Shown here: positions 54,692 through 64,000 of the stretch, piece after piece | How positions within the stretch are numbered: position 1 is the stretch's first letter | Layout: each line of letters starts with the position of its first letter | The notes under the pieces: generated by a model | Database searches by the model: none | What the model was told of the DNA's origin: nothing | What the model saw: the letters and a program-made list of their open reading frames with translations, nothing else | Made by a program: the position numbers and the translations under genes | Assembly (NCBI RefSeq): GCF_009933335.1 | Contig: NZ_MAEL01000062.1 | Coordinates: 42,820-106,819 of the forward strand | Direction of reading: 5' to 3' | DNA from: Candidatus Enterococcus willemsii | GTDB taxonomy: Bacteria; Bacillota; Bacilli; Lactobacillales; Enterococcaceae | DNA length: 64,000 bases

Positions 54692-56383
54692 ATGAATAAC
54701 AAAGACATCGTATCAAAAGCTATTTTTGATGTAGTCAAAGAAGATTTATCTCTCGAACAAGTACAAAATTTATTAGAAAATCCCAAATCAGCAGATCATG
54801 GGGACGTCGCTTTTCCGGCATTCTCACTTGCAAAAGTGTATCGTAAAGCACCACAACAAATTGCAGCCGATTTAGCCGAAAAAATTGATGGCTCATCTTT
54901 TGAAAAAATTGAAGTGGTGGGACCATATTTAAATTTCTTCATGGATAAATCAGTAATTAGTCAAAACGTATTATCAGCTGTTATCAAAGAAAAAAATCAT
55001 TTTGGTGATAGTTCAGAAGGCAATTATGCTGCAGTACCAATTGATATGTCTTCACCAAATATTGCCAAACCAATCTCAATGGGACATCTACGTTCAACAG
55101 TAATTGGTAACTCAATTGGTTTTATTTTAGAAAAAGTTGGGTACAAGCCAATTCGTATTAACCATTTAGGTGACTGGGGGACACAATTTGGTAAATTAAT
55201 TGTGGCTTATAAAAAATGGGGTTCAGAAGAAGCTGTTCGTAACGAACCAATCAATGAATTGTTACGTTTATATGTTGATTTCCATGAAAAAGCAGAAGAA
55301 GATAAAGCTCTTGAAGATGAGGCCCGCTCTTGGTTCAAAAAATTGGAGGACGGCGATGAAGAAGCATGGTCATTATGGCAATGGTTCCGTGATGAGTCGA
55401 TGAAAGAATTCAATAAAATTTATGACATGTTAGAAGTGTCTTTCGATTCATTAAACGGTGAAGCTTTCTACAATGACAAGATGGACGAAGTGGTTGAGTT
55501 ATTAGAAGAAAAACATTTATTAAAAGAAGACCAAGGTGCAGAAATTGTTGATTTATCAGCCTATGACTTGAACCCTGCCTTAATTCGTAAATCAGATGGC
55601 GCGACTCTTTATATCACGCGTGATATGGCAGCAGCACTTTACCGCAAACGTACGTATAACTTTGGTAAATCATTGTATGTTGTAGGGAATGAGCAAAGCT
55701 ATCACTTCAAACAATTAAAAGCTGTACTAAAAGAAATGGGCTTTGATTGGGCCGACGATATGTACCACATTCCATTTGGTTTAATTACTAAAGATGGTAA
55801 AAAATTATCTACTCGTAAAGGGAAAATTGTCTTACTTGAAGAAGTTTTAAATGAAGCGATTGATTCTGCAAAAGAACAAATCAGTGAGAAAAATCCGACA
55901 TTAGAGAACAAAGATGAAGTAGCGAAACAAGTGGGTGTTGGTGCTGTTATTTTCCACGATTTGAAAAATGATCGTCTAAATAACTTTGACTTTACGTTAG
56001 AAGAAGTGGTACGTTTTGAAGGAGAAACAGGACCATATGTTCAATATGCGCATGCTCGTGCGATGAGTTTATTAGCAAAAGCTGGTTTTACACCAGACGA
56101 ATCCGCATCTTATGCTTTAGGTGATGAAGCAAGTTGGGAAGTTATTAAATTAATCCAACGTTACCCAGAAACGATTCAACAAGCTGCGGATAAATATGAA
56201 CCATCTGTTATTGCTAAACATTCAATCAAATTAGCACAAGCTTTTAATAAGTACTATGCAAACACAAAAGTTTTAGCAGATGATGAACAAAAAGATGCAC
56301 GACTAGCATTAGTTTATGCAGTTACCGTCTTATTAAAAGAAGATTTACGCTTACTAGGATTACATGCTCCGAATAAAATGTAA
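54692..56383 (+). CDS. argS: Arginyl-tRNA synthetase
   Basis: Charges tRNA-Arg, 563 residues, class I. The HIGH-like motif is [10 protein letters not shown] in [20 protein letters not shown] and the KMSKS-like loop is KKLSTRKG. It has the N-terminal additional domain and the C-terminal DALR anticodon domain ([13 protein letters not shown]). AGGAGG lies 6-7 bases before the ATG. T-box control ties it to arginine supply; it lies between argF and argR. Confidence 0.97.
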   Translation: MNNKDIVSKAIFDVVKEDLSLEQVQNLLENPKSADHGDVAFPAFSLAKVYRKAPQQIAADLAEKIDGSSFEKIEVVGPYLNFFMDKSVISQNVLSAVIKEKNHFGDSSEGNYAAVPIDMSSPNIAKPISMGHLRSTVIGNSIGFILEKVGYKPIRINHLGDWGTQFGKLIVAYKKWGSEEAVRNEPINELLRLYVDFHEKAEEDKALEDEARSWFKKLEDGDEEAWSLWQWFRDESMKEFNKIYDMLEVSFDSLNGEAFYNDKMDEVVELLEEKHLLKEDQGAEIVDLSAYDLNPALIRKSDGATLYITRDMAAALYRKRTYNFGKSLYVVGNEQSYHFKQLKAVLKEMGFDWADDMYHIPFGLITKDGKKLSTRKGKIVLLEEVLNEAIDSAKEQISEKNPTLENKDEVAKQVGVGAVIFHDLKNDRLNNFDFTLEEVVRFEGETGPYVQYAHARAMSLLAKAGFTPDESASYALGDEASWEVIKLIQRYPETIQQAADKYEPSVIAKHSIKLAQAFNKYYANTKVLADDEQKDARLALVYAVTVLLKEDLRLLGLHAPNKM

Positions 56384-56384
56384 G

Positions 56385-56422
56385 AAAAAAACAACTTGTC
56401 AAATTTTGACAAGTTGTTTTTT
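56385..56422. terminator. Convergent terminator between argS and argR
   Basis: A nearly perfect 18-bp stem with a one-base loop region (ACAACTTGTCAAA / TTTGACAAGTTGT) flanked by A- and T-runs. Confidence 0.9.
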
Positions 56423-56883
56423 TAGACATTTGTACGAAAGAAATTTTCGATGACTTTTGCATCATCTTCTGTACGGGAAATAATGACCACGATATCAAAA
56501 CCTGCTATCGAGCATACTTTTTCTTCCATTGCGACTTCATCAATTGCTGCAGCTAAGATAGGGGCATTGTCAGGGATTGTATTAATAATGGTCATGAATT
56601 GGACGCGATCGATTTTAGTCACGACGTCTTGCATCACATGAATTAAACGTTGTTTTTCTGTTTCATCATGTTGTGAATGATTTTCTTGGAATAATTCGAA
56701 TTTGGTATGACCATGCCCATCAGAAGTTTTCACAATTTGTAAATCACGGATATCTCTCGAGATGGTTGCTTGTGTAGCAGTGACCCCTTGTTCTTCTAAT
56801 AAATGTAGTAATTCTTCTTGGGTTTGAATTGTATGATTATTGATAAGTTGTTTAATTAATACATGACGATCGGCTTTACGCAC
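56422..56883 (-). CDS. argR: Arginine repressor ArgR/AhrC
   Basis: Hexameric arginine-dependent regulator, 153 residues. The N-terminal winged helix has TQEELLHLLEEQGVTATQATISRDI; the C-terminal oligomer/arginine domain carries NTIPDNAPILAAAIDE. Start is GTG 56883 after AAGGAG. An ARG box lies 18 bases upstream, suggesting autoregulation, and the same box is at argD. ArgR-type genes near argS are common in Firmicutes. Confidence 0.94.
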   Translation of the reverse strand: MRKADRHVLIKQLINNHTIQTQEELLHLLEEQGVTATQATISRDIRDLQIVKTSDGHGHTKFELFQENHSQHDETEKQRLIHVMQDVVTKIDRVQFMTIINTIPDNAPILAAAIDEVAMEEKVCSIAGFDIVVIISRTEDDAKVIENFFRTNV

Positions 56884-56900
56884 GTCTTTTCAGCTCCTTG

Positions 56901-56914
56901 TGTATAGATATTCA
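56901..56914 (-). promoter_or_regulatory. ARG box before argR
   Basis: TGTAT-AGAT-ATTCA (plus-strand reading) has the same half-sites as the argD box. It lies between the argR start and its probable promoter (TATTATAG-like on the minus strand). Confidence 0.58.
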
Positions 56915-57103
56915 TTTCTATAATAGCAAAAGCTTATTGAAATAGATAGGTTTATATGAATGAAAAAGAACAAATTCAAAAAAATCTACTAATAGAGAAC
57001 AAGACAACTAGTAAGAATCTTTTCAAAAGAACTTAAAAATGGTCGGAAAGAAGAGTTTACATTATACTTTGGGATGGAAAATTTTTATAGAAGGAGTTAT
57101 GTG

Positions 57104-58741
57104 ATGCGCAAATTATGGGCAATTTTGGCTATGATGTTTGGATTATTGATTAGCCCGACGATTACTCAGGCACAAGAGATTTCTTCAGAAAAGGTATTAA
57201 TTATCCAATCTGGAGAAGAACAACAATCAATGAAAGAACAAAAAATTTTGGAAATTATTCTTGGGCAATATGATGTAACCAGTGAAACGATATTAGATAC
57301 AATGATGACAAAAGAAAAAATAAAGAGTGCTTCTGCTATTATTTACTTAGGGATTGAAAAGAAGCAACTATCTAAGGAATTAATTGAAGAGTTAAACACG
57401 TTTTCTGGAAAATTTTATGCTATTGGACATAATATGGAGCAAATCCCACGAATGTCTTGGTTGAATTTAGAAGGAGAAGTATTAATTCAACATCTTGTCT
57501 TTTCTGAAAAAGAGCAAGCATTACCAGAAGAACGTATTATCTATAAGATAAATGTTCAACTTGATGAAATACAACAAGTAGCAATGACAACCGACGGTAC
57601 TCGTATTCCTTTAATCGCTAAGCAAGCAAACAACTATTATTTTGCGGCTGAAACATTATCTAATCCTTTTGGAACTATTTTGGCTGAATCATTTCAAAGC
57701 TTTTTTAATAAACAACCAACAGGATTTGTTCGCTATCTTCGTCTGGAAGACATCCATCCCAAAGTAGATGCCAAACAGCTTCGTGAACAGGCTAAGTTTT
57801 TAAAAGAAAAAGAAATCCCTTATATGGTTGCAGTTATTCCAGTTTATACGAATGAAAATGGTGAAACGATCCATTTTTCAGATGTTCCTGAATTAGTAGA
57901 AACACTAAAGTATATGCAAAAAAATGGAGCGAGTATTGTTTTACATGGTTATCGACATCAATACCGAGAGTCAGAAACAGGCGAAGGTTTTGAGTTTTGG
58001 GATGTTGAAAACGATCGACCAATTTATCAAAAAGGCTCAGAGAAAGCAAAACAGCGAACGGATTTTGCAACAGAGAAAGACTACCAACAATTTATCAATG
58101 AAGGAGAAGCTTTTGAACGAAAGTATATCACAGCGGCTATCGAAAATGGTGTAGCGGAATTAGTGACTCAAGGCATCTATCCACTGGCCTTTGAAGCACC
58201 ACACTATGCGATGTCTCAACAAGGATATGAAGTAGTTTCACGACATTTTTCTACTTATATTGGACGAATACAAATAAGTGATGAAACTTATAAAAGTGAA
58301 TATCAGCCAAGCAACGCTTCTAGGCCAGCATTTTTACATGGTATGACTGTTTATCCAGAAACAATTGGCTTTGTCGAGCAAAATAATGAGCAGTCTTTAC
58401 AATTGATGAAAAATCAAGTGACGAACTTAATGAACTATCAGGAAGCATATATTTCCGCCTTTTATCATCCATATCTCGGGATAGATGGCTTAAAAGATGT
58501 TGTAGATATTTTAGGAGAAGTCGATGCCCCATGGTTAGATTTAAAGGCAGCAAACAATCAAGTAACTACTTCGACAATCAAGTTATCCTCTGAAAAAGGA
58601 CAAATTCAAGTGGAAAAACTCCTTTTTGAAAGGAAACATGAAAAAAAGGAAAAAATGAAGAGAATCGTTATCTATGGCATAATTTTAGTTGGGATAGTTG
58701 GAAGTGTATTAGTATTTATCATAAGGAGAAAAACTTCATAA
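57104..58741 (+). CDS. Surface DUF2334 protein, polysaccharide-deacetylase-like
   Basis: 545 residues. Signal peptide MRKLWAILAMMFGLLISPTI with cleavage after TQA, a large extracellular part, and a C-terminal transmembrane anchor (about 518-540) with RRK after it. The middle has RYLRLEDIHPKVD, IPYMVAVIPVYTN and SIVLHGYRHQYRE, matching DUF2334 proteins related to carbohydrate esterase 4; the Asp in EDIHP and the His in HGYRHQ are likely metal ligands. ATG 57104 follows AAGGAG by 7 bases; ATG 57074 has none. Substrate unknown, perhaps a wall polysaccharide. Confidence 0.8.
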   Translation: MRKLWAILAMMFGLLISPTITQAQEISSEKVLIIQSGEEQQSMKEQKILEIILGQYDVTSETILDTMMTKEKIKSASAIIYLGIEKKQLSKELIEELNTFSGKFYAIGHNMEQIPRMSWLNLEGEVLIQHLVFSEKEQALPEERIIYKINVQLDEIQQVAMTTDGTRIPLIAKQANNYYFAAETLSNPFGTILAESFQSFFNKQPTGFVRYLRLEDIHPKVDAKQLREQAKFLKEKEIPYMVAVIPVYTNENGETIHFSDVPELVETLKYMQKNGASIVLHGYRHQYRESETGEGFEFWDVENDRPIYQKGSEKAKQRTDFATEKDYQQFINEGEAFERKYITAAIENGVAELVTQGIYPLAFEAPHYAMSQQGYEVVSRHFSTYIGRIQISDETYKSEYQPSNASRPAFLHGMTVYPETIGFVEQNNEQSLQLMKNQVTNLMNYQEAYISAFYHPYLGIDGLKDVVDILGEVDAPWLDLKAANNQVTTSTIKLSSEKGQIQVEKLLFERKHEKKEKMKRIVIYGIILVGIVGSVLVFIIRRKTS

Positions 58742-58761
58742 AAAGAAAGAAGAAATTATAG

Positions 58762-58790
58762 TTGCATAATTTCCTATGCTGTTATATACT
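58762..58790 (+). promoter_or_regulatory. rpsB promoter
   Basis: TTGCAT 58762-58767 and TATACT 58785-58790 separated by 17 bases, placing the transcript start near the first leader hairpin. Confidence 0.65.
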
Positions 58791-58796
58791 ATCAAA

Positions 58797-58900
58797 GGTT
58801 GCTGAGAAATCTCAGATAAACCAATAATCCACATTCTAAGAATATTTTTTATAGGGTGCTTAGAAATTCTAAGTCTATAAAGGAGTTTTAAAACTTAGGA
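58797..58900 (+). ncRNA. rpsB leader with twin hairpins, possible S2 autoregulatory element
   Basis: Two similar hairpins, CTGAG-AAAT-CTCAG (58802-58815) and CTTAG-AAATT-CTAAG (58859-58873), each preceded by GGTTG/GGGTG and followed by a purine-rich AAACC/AAAGG. A structured leader before an r-protein operon suggests feedback by S2; this is inference. Confidence 0.5.
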
Positions 58901-58935
58901 GAGGGAAAAATAAAAACCAACTGGAGGAAACAAAA

Positions 58936-59718
58936 ATGGCAGTAATTTCAATGAAACAATTACTAGAAGCCGGCGTACACTTTGGTCACCAAACACGTCG
59001 CTGGAACCCAAAAATGAAGAAATATATCTTCACAGAAAGAAACGGAATCTACATTATTGACTTACAAAAAACAGTTAAATTAGTAGATGCAGCTTACGAT
59101 TACATGAAATCAGTCGCTGAAGATGGCGGAATTGCATTATTCGTAGGAACTAAAAAACAAGCTCAAGAAGCAATTAAAGAAGAAGCTATCCGCTCTGGTC
59201 AATACTATGTAAACCACCGTTGGTTAGGTGGAACTTTAACTAACTGGGAAACAATCCAAAAACGTGTGGCACGCTTGAAACAAATCAATGCAATGGAAGC
59301 AGATGGAACTTTTGATGTTCTACCTAAAAAAGAAGTTGTTGGTTTGAACAAACAACGTGAACGTTTAGAAAAATTCTTAGGCGGTATCGCTGATATGCCA
59401 AGAATTCCAGACGTAATGTACGTAGTTGACCCTCGTAAAGAACGTATTGCGATTCAAGAAGCGCACAAATTAAATATCCCAATCGTTGCTATGGTTGATA
59501 CAAACTGTGATCCAGATGAAATCGACGTAGTAATCCCTTCAAACGACGACGCAATCCGTGCCGTTAAATTGATTACTGCTAAAATGGCAGATGCATTCAT
59601 CGAAGGAAACCAAGGTGAAGATCAAGTAGTTGAAGAAGATTTCGTAGCTGAAGAAGCTGCAACTTCAATCGAAGAAATCGTTGATGTTGTAGAAGGCGAC
59701 AATTCATCAGCTGAATAA
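58936..59718 (+). CDS. rpsB: 30S ribosomal protein S2
   Basis: 260 residues. It has the canonical start [27 protein letters not shown] (signature positions), the [10 protein letters not shown] motif and an acidic C-terminal tail ([15 protein letters not shown]). GGAGG 9 bases before the ATG. It leads the conserved rpsB-tsf-pyrH-frr cluster, with internal terminators between rpsB/tsf and tsf/pyrH. Confidence 0.98.
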   Translation: MAVISMKQLLEAGVHFGHQTRRWNPKMKKYIFTERNGIYIIDLQKTVKLVDAAYDYMKSVAEDGGIALFVGTKKQAQEAIKEEAIRSGQYYVNHRWLGGTLTNWETIQKRVARLKQINAMEADGTFDVLPKKEVVGLNKQRERLEKFLGGIADMPRIPDVMYVVDPRKERIAIQEAHKLNIPIVAMVDTNCDPDEIDVVIPSNDDAIRAVKLITAKMADAFIEGNQGEDQVVEEDFVAEEAATSIEEIVDVVEGDNSSAE

Positions 59719-59732
59719 TCATTAAATGACGG

Positions 59733-59787
59733 AGCTGTTTCAAAGGCTAGGCGAAAAGCCGCACTCTCCTTTGAAGCAGCTTTTTTT
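59733..59787 (+). terminator. Terminator between rpsB and tsf
   Basis: AGCTGTTTCAAAGG pairs with CCTTTGAAGCAGCT (14 bp, one G-U), with inner GGC/GCC pairing, then TTTTTTT. It probably attenuates tsf relative to rpsB. Confidence 0.85.
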
Positions 59788-59823
59788 AAAAAACAAAACA
59801 CATATTTCAGGAGGAATTTCAAA

Positions 59824-60705
59824 ATGGCTCAAATTTCAGCTAAATTAGTAAAAGAATTACGCGATATGACTGGCGTAGGTATGATGGATGCTAAAAAAGC
59901 ATTAGTAGAAGTAGAAGGCGACATCGAAAAAGCTGTTGATTTTTTACGTGAAAAAGGTATGGCTAAAGCTGCTAAGAAAAATGATCGTATTGCTGCTGAA
60001 GGTTTAGCTTCAGTTGCAATTAATGGCAACACTGCTGCAATCATCGAAGTAAACTCAGAAACAGATTTCGTTTCTAAAAACGAAAGATTCCAAACATTAG
60101 TAAAAGATATCGCTGAAGCAGTTGCTGCGAACAAACCAGCTGATATGGATGCTGCAATGGCATTGGAAATTTCTACAGGTACAATTGAAAACTCATTAAT
60201 CGAAGCAACTCAAGTAATCGGTGAAAAAATCAGCTTCCGTCGTTTTGACGTTGTTGAAAAAGACGATAACGCTGCATTCGGTGGCTACTTACACATGGGT
60301 GGACGTATCGCTGTATTAACTGTATTAGAAGGTACAACTGACGAAGAAGTTGCAAAAGACGTTGCAATGCACGTAGCTGCAATCAACCCTCGTTACGTTG
60401 ATGAAACTCAAATTCCTCAAGAAGAATTAGATCATGAAAAAACTGTTTTAACAGAACAAGCATTAAACGAAGGCAAACCTGCTAACATCGTTGAAAAAAT
60501 GGTTGTTGGTCGCTTGAACAAATTTAAAGCTGAAATTTCATTGGTTGACCAACCATTCGTTAAAGATCCTGATATGACTGTTGCTAAATATGTTGCTTCA
60601 AAAGGCGCAACTGTTAAATCATTCACTCGCTTTGAAGTGGGCGAAGGTATCGAAAAACGTGAAGATAACTTTGTAGAAGAAGTAATGAGTCAAGTGAAAA
60701 AATAA
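59824..60705 (+). CDS. tsf: Elongation factor Ts
   Basis: Nucleotide exchange factor for EF-Tu, 293 residues. It has the N-terminal UBA-like domain with [18 protein letters not shown], then [15 protein letters not shown], the two signature motifs of EF-Ts. AGGAGG lies 6-7 bases upstream. Expression depends on readthrough of the preceding terminator or a promoter I cannot see. Confidence 0.98.
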   Translation: MAQISAKLVKELRDMTGVGMMDAKKALVEVEGDIEKAVDFLREKGMAKAAKKNDRIAAEGLASVAINGNTAAIIEVNSETDFVSKNERFQTLVKDIAEAVAANKPADMDAAMALEISTGTIENSLIEATQVIGEKISFRRFDVVEKDDNAAFGGYLHMGGRIAVLTVLEGTTDEEVAKDVAMHVAAINPRYVDETQIPQEELDHEKTVLTEQALNEGKPANIVEKMVVGRLNKFKAEISLVDQPFVKDPDMTVAKYVASKGATVKSFTRFEVGEGIEKREDNFVEEVMSQVKK

Positions 60706-60723
60706 TCTGTTCCTTGAACAGGT

Positions 60724-60754
60724 GGGAACGCATGAAAGTGCGCTCCCTTTTTTT
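60724..60754 (+). terminator. Terminator after tsf
   Basis: GGGAACGCA pairs with TGCGCTCCC (one mismatch), then TTTTTTT. Confidence 0.8.
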
Positions 60755-60809
60755 AAGTAAATATTGTTCTCGAAAGTTAAGGTTAACACTGCTATAACGA
60801 AAGGGAATA

Positions 60810-60818
60810 TGCTACAAT
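60810..60818 (+). promoter_or_regulatory. Extended -10 promoter for pyrH-frr
   Basis: TGCTACAAT about 30 bases before the pyrH start. Confidence 0.5.
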
Positions 60819-60826
60819 AGGAATAG

Positions 60827-61573
<747 letters not shown>

Positions 61574-61574
61574 T

Positions 61575-62132
61575 ATGGCAGATCAAATTATGACAGAAGC
61601 AAAAGCAAAAATGCAGAAAGCTGCAGATAGTTTACAACGTGAATTAGGACAAATTCGTGCAGGTCGCGCGAATGCTAGTCTTTTAGATCGCATTTCAGTG
61701 GTTTATTATGGTGTACCGACACCATTAAATCAAATGGCATCTATTACGATTCCAGAAGCTCGTGTTTTAATGATTACACCATTTGATAAATCAATCTTAC
61801 CAGAGGTAGAAAAAGCAATTATGGCATCCGATTTAGGAATTACACCAACCAATGATGGGTCAGTAATTCGTTTAGTAATGCCACAATTGACTGAAGAACG
61901 TCGTAAAGAATTAGCAAAAGATGTGAAAAAAACAGCGGAAAATGCAAAAATTGCTGTCCGTAACGCACGTCGTGATGCTATCGATGCTTATAAAAAACAA
62001 CAAAAAGCAAGTGAAATCACAGAAGATGATTTAAAAGTTGCTGAAAAAGATATTCAAGCAGCAACTGATGCAAGTATCAAACAATTGGATGATATTGCAG
62101 CAGAGAAAGAAAAAGAATTATTAGAGGTTTAA
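61575..62132 (+). CDS. frr: Ribosome recycling factor
   Basis: Splits post-termination ribosomes with EF-G, 185 residues, full length. It has [31 protein letters not shown] and [15 protein letters not shown], which are hallmark segments of RRF. The start overlaps the AAAGGAGGG site at the end of pyrH. It ends at a strong terminator. Confidence 0.98.
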   Translation: MADQIMTEAKAKMQKAADSLQRELGQIRAGRANASLLDRISVVYYGVPTPLNQMASITIPEARVLMITPFDKSILPEVEKAIMASDLGITPTNDGSVIRLVMPQLTEERRKELAKDVKKTAENAKIAVRNARRDAIDAYKKQQKASEITEDDLKVAEKDIQAATDASIKQLDDIAAEKEKELLEV

Positions 62133-62142
62133 TTTTAGACTG

Positions 62143-62183
62143 AAAAAAATGAGATAGTCGTTAGCTGGCTATCTCATTTTTTT
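62143..62183 (+). terminator. Terminator after frr
   Basis: AAAAAATGAGATAG pairs with CTATCTCATTTTTT, followed by more T. Confidence 0.9.
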
Positions 62184-62251
62184 ATTTGGTATGGAAAACA
62201 TTAATATATTCATACATTCTTACTTTTTTGATAGGCAAGAATTGCGATTAT

Positions 62252-62260
62252 TGTTATAAT
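62252..62260 (+). promoter_or_regulatory. Extended -10 promoter for uppS-cdsA
   Basis: TGTTATAAT lies about 45 bases before the uppS start and after the frr terminator. Confidence 0.5.
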
Positions 62261-62304
62261 AAATAGGATAAATTTTTAAATTTGGGATGATAGGAGAGAA
62301 CAAG

Positions 62305-63102
62305 ATGCTACGTTTTTTTCCACAAAAGAACAAATACATCCAAGAAAAAGGGAAATTTGAATTTCAAAGTGATCAAATGATTCCTAAACATATTGCAATT
62401 ATTATGGATGGAAATGGTCGATGGGCACAGAATCGTCGTTTGCCTCGAGTTGCTGGACATAAAGAAGGGATGGAAACTGTAAAAAAAATCACGAAACATG
62501 CCTCTCAACTAGGTGTAGAAGTGTTGACTTTATATGCTTTTTCTACAGAAAATTGGAAGCGACCAACGGATGAAGTCGATTTTTTGATGCAGTTACCGGT
62601 TGATTTTTTTGATACGTTTGTACCAGAATTAATCAAAGAAAACGTTCAGGTACATGTGATGGGTTACAAAGAATTACTACCTAAGCATACACAAGATGCG
62701 GTTGAACGAGCGATGGAACAAACCAAAGACAACGATGGTATGATTTTGAACTTTGCTTTAAATTATGGTAGTCGAGCAGAAATCGTATCAGCTATGAAGG
62801 AAGTCTACCAAGAGGTAGCTACACACGGTGGCGATGTGGAAACGATTGATGAAGAGCTGATTGCTGACCATTTAATGACTGGTTTTTTACCATCTGAATT
62901 ACGTGACCCGGAATTACTGATTCGTACAAGTGGTGAGGAACGTATTAGTAATTTCTTATTATGGCAAATTGCATATAGTGAATTTTTCTTTACTGATGCA
63001 TTGTGGCCAGATTTTAATGAATCATTATTAGAAACAGCTATTGCAAGTTTCCAAAATCGCAATCGTCGATTTGGTGGCTTGGAAAAGGAGGAAACAAAAT
63101 GA
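62305..63102 (+). CDS. uppS: Undecaprenyl diphosphate synthase
   Basis: cis-prenyltransferase making the C55 wall-lipid carrier, 265 residues. The signature IAIIMDGNGRWAQNR holds the catalytic Asp; STENWKRP, NFALNYGSRAEIV and the C-terminal DPELLIRTSGEERISNFL are present. ATG 62305 follows AGGAGAG (62292-62298); ATG 62287 precedes that site. It overlaps cdsA by 4 bases. Functionally linked to the DUF368 carrier recycler at the other end of the window. Confidence 0.96.
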   Translation: MLRFFPQKNKYIQEKGKFEFQSDQMIPKHIAIIMDGNGRWAQNRRLPRVAGHKEGMETVKKITKHASQLGVEVLTLYAFSTENWKRPTDEVDFLMQLPVDFFDTFVPELIKENVQVHVMGYKELLPKHTQDAVERAMEQTKDNDGMILNFALNYGSRAEIVSAMKEVYQEVATHGGDVETIDEELIADHLMTGFLPSELRDPELLIRTSGEERISNFLLWQIAYSEFFFTDALWPDFNESLLETAIASFQNRNRRFGGLEKEETK

Positions 63103-63905
63103 GACAACGAGTCATCACAGCAGTTGTGGCCTTAGCACTGTTTCTGCCAATTATTTATTTTGATTTTGGTGGGGTTTCAGTTGCTTTACTAGGTGCATTA
63201 TTAGCTGTAGTAGGAGTATATGAACTATTTCGTATGAAAAATTTAGCTATGCTAAGTTTTGAAGGAATTCTTTCAGCTATTGGAGCAGTTATTTTAGTTT
63301 TACCTCAAGATCCATGGTTTAGTTTTTTGCCTGAGAAAACAGATAAGTTTATGCTTTTTTATTTTATCGTGATGTTATTATTAGGTGTATCGGTGATTTC
63401 TAAAAATACGTATACGATTGATGAAGCAGGTTTTCCAGTCTTAGCAAGTCTGTATGTTGGTGTAGGATTTCAAAATTTTGTTAATGCACGAACAGAGAGT
63501 TTAGTTGTCTTATGCTTTGGACTATTTGTTGTTTGGGCAACTGATATTGGTGCATATATGGTTGGAAGACAATATGGTAGCCGTAAACTATGGCCAGAGA
63601 TTTCACCGAACAAAACGATTGAAGGTGCACTTGGAGGAATTGCAAGTGCAGTTGTGGTTGCGCTATTATATTTATTAGCCTTTCCAGGTGAAACATACTT
63701 TGGTTATAACTTTTTTGTTATGATTGTATTAACAATTATTTTCTCAATCGTTGGTCAATTTGGTGATTTAGTGGAATCATCAATTAAACGTCATTATGAT
63801 GTCAAAGATTCAGGAAATATTTTACCAGGGCACGGCGGAATTTTAGATCGATTCGACAGTTTATTATTTGTCTTTCCGATGATGCATTTATTAGGTATCT
63901 TTTAA
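63099..63905 (+). CDS. cdsA: Phosphatidate cytidylyltransferase
   Basis: Makes CDP-diacylglycerol for phospholipid synthesis. The protein is 268 residues with about seven transmembrane segments. The C-terminal signature DSGNILPGHGGILDRFDSLL is exact for CdsA, with DIGAYMVGRQYGSRKLWPEISPNKT upstream. GGAGG just before the ATG, which overlaps the uppS stop. A terminator follows, so a separate unit follows cdsA. Confidence 0.97.
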   Translation: MRQRVITAVVALALFLPIIYFDFGGVSVALLGALLAVVGVYELFRMKNLAMLSFEGILSAIGAVILVLPQDPWFSFLPEKTDKFMLFYFIVMLLLGVSVISKNTYTIDEAGFPVLASLYVGVGFQNFVNARTESLVVLCFGLFVVWATDIGAYMVGRQYGSRKLWPEISPNKTIEGALGGIASAVVVALLYLLAFPGETYFGYNFFVMIVLTIIFSIVGQFGDLVESSIKRHYDVKDSGNILPGHGGILDRFDSLLFVFPMMHLLGIF

Positions 63906-63950
63906 TCAAAAAAAGCTGTTTTAGTTTACTACTAAGACAGCTTTTTTGAT
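63905..63950 (+). terminator. Terminator after cdsA
   Basis: ATCAAAAAAAGCTGTTTTAGT pairs with ACTAAGACAGCTTTTTTGAT with small interruptions; it ends in a T-run. The last 50 bases of the window hold no gene start. Confidence 0.85.
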
Positions 63951-64000
63951 GTATCCGTACCTATTTATAAAATTATTTAAATATTTTCAGTATCCTATAT

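Noticed and set aside
59829..60134. 101-codon minus-strand frame within tsf
   Set aside because: Antisense to highly biased tsf codons, which leave long stop-free frames on the other strand.

Overview
The window is AT-rich, low-GC Firmicute chromosome. Gene content and order (dnaG-rpoD, fur-xerD-scpAB-rluB, FMN riboswitch-ribU, fer/ypbB-recS, the EF1546-type LysM protein, cmk-rpsA-der-hup, rhomboid-yqgQ-glcK, rpsB-tsf-pyrH-frr-uppS-cdsA) point to Lactobacillales, most likely Enterococcus or a close relative. Many genes start with TTG or GTG behind strong AGGAGG-type ribosome binding sites. The species cannot be fixed from sequence reading alone. Synteny statements about other genomes are from memory, not from a search.

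Layout. 1-13.2 kb: lysozyme-like cell-wall protein, DUF368 lipid-carrier transporter, dnaG-rpoD behind a leader attenuator, a zinc-ribbon membrane protein, azlCD, cvfB, fur, xerD, scpAB-rluB, and riboflavin uptake under an FMN riboswitch. 13.2-20.7 kb: ferredoxin, ypbB-recS, LysM protein, cmk, rpsA, der, hup. 20.75-30.2 kb: a complete type I-C CRISPR-Cas locus (cas3-cas5c-cas8c/cas11c-cas7-cas4-cas1-cas2, then 15 clear repeats and two decayed ones). 30.4-37.1 kb: mazG-like, cca, nuclease, L33, folate cyclo-ligase, rhomboid-yqgQ-glucokinase-rhodanese, DUF3042. 37.2-41.9 kb: Leloir galactose operon galK-galE-galT-galR. 42-44.8 kb: tsaB-rimI-rimI2-tsaD. 44.8-49 kb: metE-metF divergent from a LysR regulator. 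49-56.9 kb: argD, argCJBF, T-box-controlled argS and argR. 57.1-58.7 kb: surface DUF2334 protein. 58.9-63.9 kb: rpsB-tsf, pyrH-frr, uppS-cdsA.

The most interesting signal lies between hup and cas3. A solitary, degenerate CRISPR repeat (20778-20804) is followed by a 33-base pseudo-spacer and its own intrinsic terminator (20838-20885). The first 11 bases of the pseudo-spacer are identical to the minus strand just upstream of cas3 (20973 down to 20963), immediately after a 5'-TTC type I-C PAM (20976-20974). After one mismatch, three more bases match. The target lies over the predicted transcription start of the cas operon. This is the architecture expected of a crRNA-resembling guide RNA by which the Cas5c-Cas7-Cas8c complex represses its own operon. 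I know the concept from other type I and V systems, but not for this locus.

Other points worth a look: galR has no canonical start codon (ATC behind a good ribosome binding site). An internal cas8c start encodes Cas11c. An intrinsic terminator lies only 8-13 bases from the first CRISPR repeat. One spacer is self-complementary. The azlC ribosome binding site is buried in a long hairpin. A terminator-like attenuator precedes dnaG. Matching ARG boxes sit at argD and argR. A 23-bp LysR-type palindrome lies between the regulator gene and metE. The rpsB leader contains twin hairpins.
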